Below the pieces are notes generated by a model. The model did not search any database. It had not been told where the DNA came from and saw only the letters and a list, made by a program, of their open reading frames with translations. This document shows positions 33,463-38,352 of a stretch of 38,352 nucleotides of DNA, one piece after another. Source of the stretch: Haplomitrium mnioides. Taxonomy: Eukaryota; Marchantiophyta; Haplomitriopsida; Calobryales. Numbering within the stretch: position 1 is the first letter of the stretch; each line of letters starts with the position of its first letter. The stretch is from the NCBI GenBank assembly GCA_049999725.1, contig JBNGIS010009602.1, positions 1 to 38,352 on the forward strand, given 5' to 3'. Position numbers and translations under genes: made by a program.

Positions 33463-33573
33463 CTCTGCACTCGCGGATTGCGTCTTCTTTAGATTCAGGG
33501 ATCAAGCCTTTTCAGATTATTCTCTCTCTCTCTTCTTCTTGGAATTCTTCTTCGGATATAGATCAGCTTTACC

Positions 33574-33852
33574 ATGTCGGATCGCCCTCCTCGGTTGCGA
33601 CTAACTCTACAACGTATCGTGACATCGGATGGGTCATCATCTGGGTCCCGCGAGGACACTTCCAGAATCTACGACTTCGGCGACGCCGAGCCCTACTCTT
33701 CTGATTTGAAAGCGCAAATCAACGCCGAGCTAATCTCCGCCATGATTAGGAGCTCCGAGCACAGTCTTCGACCAAGTGCCAGCTTCGCACCCAGTCCGCG
33801 CCAGGGGCATTCCACGAGATTTTTGGAACGACAGTTGAGAACCTTATGTTAA
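33574..33852 (+). CDS. Gene-like 92-codon ORF inside solo LTR S (possible captured exon)
   Basis: ATG at 33574, stop TAA at 33850. The codons look protein-coding (for example GAC TTC GGC GAC GCC GAG). The predicted peptide is Ser/Arg-rich with an acidic patch and a short amphipathic helix-like segment (DLKAQINAELISAMIRSSE); I recognise no domain. It is preceded by a CT-rich run (33520-33550), a feature of plant 5' leaders, and 33475-33905 has no clear counterpart in the other LTRs. Against capture: around 33645-33690 there is weak resemblance to U3 sequence of E1 and E3. No transcript evidence is available. It may be a captured host exon, an LTR-encoded ORF, or chance. Confidence 0.35.
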   Translation: MSDRPPRLRLTLQRIVTSDGSSSGSREDTSRIYDFGDAEPYSSDLKAQINAELISAMIRSSEHSLRPSASFAPSPRQGHSTRFLERQLRTLC

Positions 33853-35656
33853 CTGCTTCAGTTAGTTGTTGCTCGTACTAGCCAGGTGTCACCTCGACGT
33901 TGCTTAACCAGATTAACTGTCGAATGTGAGGAAACAGGAAGGCTTCAGCAAGGTGATGGGGGAGTATAAAGGGATTATCTGCGTTGTTGTTATGGTTGTT
34001 TGTGGATGCAAACTTGCAAATCGTGAGAACGATAGCAGAAAGGAAGACACACGAGGGATGGAGGACAAGTTTCTTAAATCTTCAATTGAAGTAGGTGAAC
34101 TCGAGCAGGGGGCTAGCAGGGGTGGAGGTGGGCTGGAGGGGCGCTGGGAATTGCTGGGCAAGGAGCTCTAGAGGCTCAGGCAATCCAGTTGTACTCATCA
34201 CTGCGGGTGGACCAGCATCGGAGGTGTACTGATACTTGAAGAGGGAAGAAATTTTGGGTTGTCCTGAAATCGGAGAGGCTGCCAAAGGGGGATCTTTGGG
34301 GTTGTCTCAGTGTTGTCTGTGTAGGAGCAGCAATCCCAGGAACGTCAGGGGCGTTTCTGGTTTATTCTCTCAAGGGAAGTCAAGAAGGAGTAGCTGCATT
34401 CGTGCCCGCGCACAGTGTAAGAAGATCCATCGAAGCTTCAGAGTGGAGTGGGTGGCCAGTAGTCGAGAGGACTGTCTTCCAGAGGTGGAAGTTAAACAAG
34501 ACCTCTTCTGATCCTGAGGAAGTCAAACCAGGGCTTCTCGCGAGGGAAGGTAAAAAGACTATCTGGAGAAGGGTGCGTGAGTAGAGGGAGGACGGGTCAC
34601 TGGAATTGTGAGACTCAAGAGAAGGTTGGAATTGCTGGAATAAAGAGCAGGAGTGCAAGGAAGGCAGCAAAGATCGGATCTTGGGGAAGTTAGAGGAACG
34701 CCGACGGAGTGTGTGGTGTTGTGTATGCAGGGTGTAGTTAGTTTTGTCTTATATTTGTAATTACTGGAAAGGATATTTCAGATCTGAAGTGAACAGGATC
34801 CCGATTCAGCAGGAATCCAAGAATCAGATTCAAAGGGTAAGAGGGACAGATTCCTTGTATAATTCAGATATTAGGACTTGATCCTGCATTGTAAAACTTT
34901 GAGTCTGGATCCTACTTAGGATCACTGAAATCCACTTCGGAATTCGATCAGAAAAGCTGTTGAGTTGTGGATGAATGTGTGAATAGAGAATTGAACGAGG
35001 AGAAAGGTCTGTAAGGTGAGGAGGAACATCCTTAAGACCTGAAACTGATAACTTGCAGCGGGGCCATCTCATAAAAGAACCTAAACCCCGTAAAAGTCAG
35101 CCTTTTCCTTCCGAAGAGCGGTGTTCGGAGGATAAGACCCAAAGGAGGGGGCTGACATGACCTCATCCTTGCAAGCGGACCAGGGCGGAGGGTTACTGAT
35201 ACGATAGTTGGAAGGAGTTTTTGGTCGGCCGAGAACTAAGGAGGGGCTTTCAAGTGAGGAGCTTGGAGTCTCTCGGCATTCCTTTGTGCAAGCGCATCAA
35301 CCCATAGTATTCGGAGAACACTCTAGTGTGTTAATTCTCAAGTGGAGCTGAGAGGGGGGGGGGCTGTGCGGGTGCCGGTGCACTGAGCGTAGTAAGACCC
35401 TTGGAGGCTCGAGGGTGGAGTGGGCTACCTACAGCTGGTAAAGCTGTCTTCTAGAGGTGGAAGTAAAAGAAACTCTCTTCCTAGCATGAGGAAGTAAAAG
35501 CAGGGCTTCTCGCGAGGGAAGTTGAAAAACTATCTGGAGAGGAGGGTGTGTGGGTTGCTGGGCTGCAGTTGTAAGGCAGCGGGATTCACAAGGGAAGTAT
35601 TATCAGTTAGAATTCGAGAGGGCCTTTAAGGACTCTGTTTTCTCTTGCATATATTG

Positions 35657-35664
35657 TATATAAG
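35657..35664 (+). promoter_or_regulatory. TATA-box candidate, E2 5' LTR
   Basis: TATATAAG at the conserved position, 352 bp before the end of the AATAAA at 36016-36021 region. Confidence 0.5.
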
Positions 35665-36015
35665 TGTTGTCCATATATGTGTAGTTAGATTGCCTTTCTG
35701 CATGTGTGTCCTCTTGAATTCTTAGATTAGTGGACATCGGATTAGTTGAGCAGACCCTGGGAACACACTTGAAAGGGGAGTCCAATTACTTGTTACAAGT
35801 CTGGTTTCATGGGGGTGAATGCTCTCTGTTCCTGATCTTGTTTGCTTAGTTAGGAATTAGTGCATATTAGGATAGTTAGGATAATCTAGTTCAGCTCTGT
35901 AACAACCCTGAGAGGGGGAGTCTAGCCCTTTTGTAGTGTTCAGCTGTGCAGGTCACCAACACCATTCTGCCCAAGCACAAATAAGGTGGCATGGCCTAAA
36001 TCATTGAGTCCTAAG

Positions 36016-36021
36016 AATAAA
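36016..36021 (+). terminator. Poly(A) signal candidate, E2 5' LTR
   Basis: AATAAA in the conserved GAATAAAGAGGAAGAATC context. Confidence 0.55.
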
Positions 36022-36287
36022 GAGGAAGAATCGCACAAATCACAGCTGGGTTTAATGGATGTGGACCTGTGTATGGTTGAATGTCTGACTTGAGTGTGAG
36101 AAGAAGAAGAGTGTAAGAAGCATACCAGTCCTGTAAGGGGAGGAAGAGTCCTTAAGGTCTGAAAGTGGTAACTGGCAAGGGGCCATCTCAGAAAAAAACC
36201 TGAAAGCCCGTAAAACACGTCCTCCCCTGCCTCGAAACAGGGTCTAAAAAGGTTAAGACCCGAAATGGGGGAGCGACACAAATTGTT

Positions 36288-36305
36288 TGGCGCTAGAAGG
36301 AGGGC
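36288..36305 (+). other. Primer-binding site of E2
   Basis: TGGCGCTAGAAGGAGGGC, identical to the E1 site, 9 bases after the LTR end. Confidence 0.75.
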
Positions 36306-36509
36306 CAAGGGTTTGAAAAAACCTGAGACCAACCCGAACCAAATAGACCACTATGTGCACAAGAGACTCAAGTCAGTCTGTGAGAAGGCTACTTCCGAGA
36401 AACAGAGCAAGTGGGGATTGAGGCTATTGAGGAAGAGTGGCGGGCAGAAGAGGCCAAGTTATCATATTGGAGAGGAGTGAAAGTTTTCTTCAACTAGAGC
36501 AATAGGCCA

Positions 36510-37896
36510 TGGCCATAGGAGAAGGAAAAGACGGGTAAGCATGTGTCAGAATATTCTTCAGATGGTTCAAGCAGCGATGAAGACACAGAAGAGAGCTTTA
36601 CATCTACCGTGGAAAGTGATAGTGACTCCTCTAGCAGCAGCTCTGATGCACCGAGATCTTCGAGAAAGAAGAAGCAAAGACGGAAATGAACGATGAAAAG
36701 GGTTGTGAAGGGAGAGAAGGCTCGCTTAGCGGAATTGAGCTAAAAAAATGGAGGTACTACAGACCCTCCTTTCGAGCCTCACGCCTAATCTTCAGAAGGC
36801 TGAACAATCAGATGAATGGGTCGCAACCGGACCACCGAAGAGAGTTGTTATGGTGTGCTGGAACTGTGGCCATCCTGGACATGTTTCCCCCAACTCCCCG
36901 GAACCATGGGGGAAAAAGTATGAGTGCCCAAATACAATGCATTCCCAGTATGAGGAGGAGGAAGCAGTCTGGATGAAGGAGGAGACCTCTACCTCAGAGG
37001 AGTGTGGTCATGGAAAAGCCAAAGCTAAATCCAAGTCTCACCGGAAGAGCAAGAGCCAAAAGAGGCAAAAGGGTAAGAAGGGTACGAATCAAGTGTGGTC
37101 ATCCATGAGCTATTCTGAATACAAGGCGGAATACCCCACCTGGTTCTACCGAACACAAACAGATGAGAAGGCAAATGGTGAGGACCTGAGGCATGTCCTG
37201 GAGCAGCAATCACAAGGCGATCCAAATGAGCTCCAAGAGGCGGAAGCATCCCTAGTTGCGGTGCAAGATCTCAAGAATTACGACATTCAAGCGGAGGCGG
37301 AGGAATTAGGACCGAAGGAAGAGGACTCCGCGCACCAATCAAGGGACCAAGGAAGGGCCTCACTAGGGCCAGGAGTAGATGACGCAACTGAACCTCATTT
37401 CCCCCAAGAGGAGGACCCACCGGAAGACCAATGTCGGTCGAGCCCCGAACCCGAAATGCGAGGGGGGTCGACAACAATGTACCCGAAGGCATAGAGTCAT
37501 GACGAGCACCTGCCAAGTGTCGTCAAGTTAGAGCCTCCTCAAGTGGTGGAATGCACGACAATGAAAATAATTAGTTGCAGCCTGGAGGATCCGAAGGTGT
37601 CGGAAGATGAGCCCAATTTCAATTCAGAGACGAATCTCAGCTTGATGCAACCCAAGGATCTTGGTGATAGGGAAGGAATTGTTACGGGCAGCCCTGTCAC
37701 CACCAACATTGAATGTAACTGTAAAGTTACAGGCCCGAAGTACAGTACCTTTATGTATGCTTGTTTGATCAGCTGTTCCCTGTGGGTGTGTGTTGGGCGT
37801 GCCCCCAAGCCAAGGGAAACAGGCCAGCAAAGGGATCCCAGGTCTGAGGGATGGTACACGATGCAGAAGGGAATGCAGCAAGGCATGTTGCTGTAG
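36510..37896 (+). pseudogene. Gag-derived ORF of E2, nearly open
   Basis: The upstream Ser-rich/basic part (36510-36740) is frameshifted. ATG 36748 opens a frame of 382 codons to the stop at 37894-37896, broken by a single TAG at 37492. It carries a zinc knuckle, CWNCGHPGHVSPNS, in which Ser replaces the last Cys, then a Lys/Ser-rich basic region (about residues 90-115), WFYRTQTDEK, and an acidic Gln/Glu/Pro-rich half. The last third (CNCKVTGPKYSTF and following) is conserved with E1 and has no clear match in E3. Length, 1149 bp, is exactly that of E1 3356-4504. Three of the stops seen in E1 are sense codons here. Confidence 0.8.
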
Positions 37897-37985
37897 AGAC
37901 TTCATATTCCCCTCAAACCAAAATCTGGAAGCACGACTTTTGTGTGGGATCCGAGGAAATGGCTGAGCGAGCAGAATGCGATTCG

Positions 37986-38051
37986 GTAAGTATACGTGTG
38001 TGTGTGAGTGTGTGTTTTGTTGGGAGGGTGTTTCGTGGGGTTGTTTTGCAG
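37986..38051 (+). other. Intron-like segment at the 3' end of the E2 interior (66 bp)
   Basis: Begins GTAAGTA, ends TTGTTTTGCAG, and is preceded by CG and followed by GAGTTACAGAG. Ends match E1 and E3; the GT-rich middle differs in length. Its length is a multiple of three with no stop in the local frame, so retention would also be readable. Confidence 0.45.
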
Positions 38052-38138
38052 GAGTTACAGAGTCGGCCCTACAACCAGCAGCAGAGGCACTAGAGAATTG
38101 AGGGAGAAGAGCTGTGTTCACGGGGACGCGTCACACTT

Positions 38139-38148
38139 GAAAGGGGAG
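38139..38148 (+). other. Polypurine tract of E2
   Basis: GAAAGGGGAG three bases before the 3' LTR start. The AAAGGGG variant is also found in the LTR-internal copy at about 35773. Confidence 0.85.
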
Positions 38149-38151
38149 TTA

Positions 38152-38352
38152 TGTCAGCCGATGCTTTCGAGCACTAAAGCTTAACGCACAGAACCAGAAG
38201 CATCAACGACCAAAATATCCCTTTGCGAGTGTGAAGGCCTCTCAAGAACAACTGATTACCTCAAACAGCTGATAAGAGCAGGGTGCATGAGTCCTCAGAG
38301 GGAAACAGGATCATGGCGGAGGGGAGGAGGAAGGAGAGCAGTGATCGCCAGC
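38152..38352 (+). repeat. E2 3' LTR, first 201 bp
   Basis: TGTCAGCCGATGC start; 193 of 201 bases match 27945 onward by eye. Continues beyond the window. Confidence 0.95.

Larger units (their letters stand above)
30648..35157 (+). mobile_element. S: solo LTR of a related Gypsy family, inserted in the E2 5' LTR
   Basis: Begins TGTCAACCAG, ends GGCTGACA, and is flanked by TGACT (30643-30647) and TGACC (35158-35162), a 5-bp target duplication with one change. It has no primer site, gag, pol or second LTR, so it is what remains after LTR-LTR recombination. Of its 4510 bp, 1162 bp is a further insertion, leaving an LTR of about 3.35 kb. Homology to E3 is patchy but clear (for example 31600-31710, 32880-33080, 33240-33470, 34100-34290), with the same orientation. 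Confidence 0.88.
30224..35300 (+). repeat. LTR-internal tandem duplication of E2, period 273 bp, second copy interrupted
   Basis: Copies start at GGGCAATTG 30224 and 30497. The second is cut at 30647 by S and resumes at 35158. Period and content match the E1 5' LTR, not the E1 3' LTR. Confidence 0.8.
27945..36278 (+). repeat. E2 5' LTR, about 3.82 kb without the 4.5-kb insert
   Basis: Two parts, 27945-30647 and 35158-36278, rejoin to a full LTR homologous to that of E1. Starts TGTCAGCCGATGC and ends GAGCGACA. Carries ACGTGGC at 28547, 28586, 29420, 29458 and 29684, three hairpin modules and a 273-bp tandem duplication, of which copy 2 hosts the S insertion. Confidence 0.92.
27945..38352 (+). 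mobile_element. E2: sister of E1, nested in the 3' LTR of E3 (3' end outside window)
   Basis: 5' LTR 27945-36278 (split by S), interior 36279-38151 (1873 bp), 3' LTR from 38152. GTGGA at 27940-27944 is the left target-site candidate. The interior lacks capsid and pol and encodes the same gag-derived ORF as E1. By eye, 8 of the first 201 bases differ between its LTRs, fewer than in E3, which agrees with E2 being the younger insertion. Confidence 0.92.

Noticed and set aside
30648-35157. S as a complete short element (TRIM) instead of a solo LTR
   Set aside because: No repeated ends, primer site or polypurine tract inside; homology follows LTR sequence of E3 throughout.
36265-36480. 71-codon frame across the E2 LTR end and primer site
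   Set aside because: It starts inside the LTR and spans the primer site; no counterpart of that length was noted at the homologous place in E1.
1-38352. CRISPR array, bacterial operon or defence system
   Set aside because: No spaced direct repeats and no prokaryotic genes; everything coding is plant LTR retrotransposon.

Overview
The window is repeat-dense plant nuclear DNA. I see no intact cellular gene, no rRNA, no convincing tRNA and no CRISPR. The evidence is a set of Ty3/Gypsy and Ty1/Copia LTR retrotransposons with plant-type domains, very long LTRs (3.6-3.8 kb), TG...CA ends, tRNA-type primer sites, polypurine tracts and nested insertion. A vascular plant with a large genome is likely; I cannot name the species. 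All protein remnants carry stops or frameshifts, so this is old heterochromatin-like sequence.

Layout. (1) 1-8490: element E1, a short-bodied Gypsy-type element. Its 5' LTR is cut by the window edge (1-2888), its interior is only 1.88 kb (2889-4765), and its 3' LTR is 4766-8490. (2) 8491-12226: AT-rich sequence with several degenerate tandem repeats and no recognised gene. (3) 12227-15973: a decayed Copia pol (protease, integrase, RT, RNase H). (4) 15974-27944: element E3, a Gypsy element with full gag-pol coding content (5' LTR 15974-19568, interior 19569-25448, 3' LTR from 25449) inserted after the Copia pol. (5) 27945 to the window end: element E2, a sister of E1, inserted in the 3' LTR of E3. 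The E2 5' LTR is split by a solo LTR, S (30648-35157), and S holds a minus-strand Copia-like solo LTR (31712-32873). The right half is thus a nest five layers deep: Copia, E3, E2, S, Copia-like solo LTR.

How they relate. E1 and E2 look like deletion derivatives of an E3-like parent. They keep the primer site, a Ser-rich/basic gag linker, one zinc knuckle, the 3' leader and the polypurine tract, but lack the capsid core, protease, RT, RNase H and integrase. This is the large-retrotransposon-derivative (LARD) design, with E3-type proteins the plausible trans-acting helper. E1 and E2 share an ORF of identical length (1149 bp), broken by different stops in each copy.

The most interesting signals are: the E1/E2-E3 pairing; an intron-like GTAAG...TTTTGCAG segment at the same 3' position in all three elements; a second copy of the polypurine tract inside the LTR; tandem hairpin plus ACGTGGC modules in U3; E1 LTRs that do not match each other structurally; two nested insertions landing in the same short LTR segment; and a gene-like 92-codon ORF inside the solo LTR.
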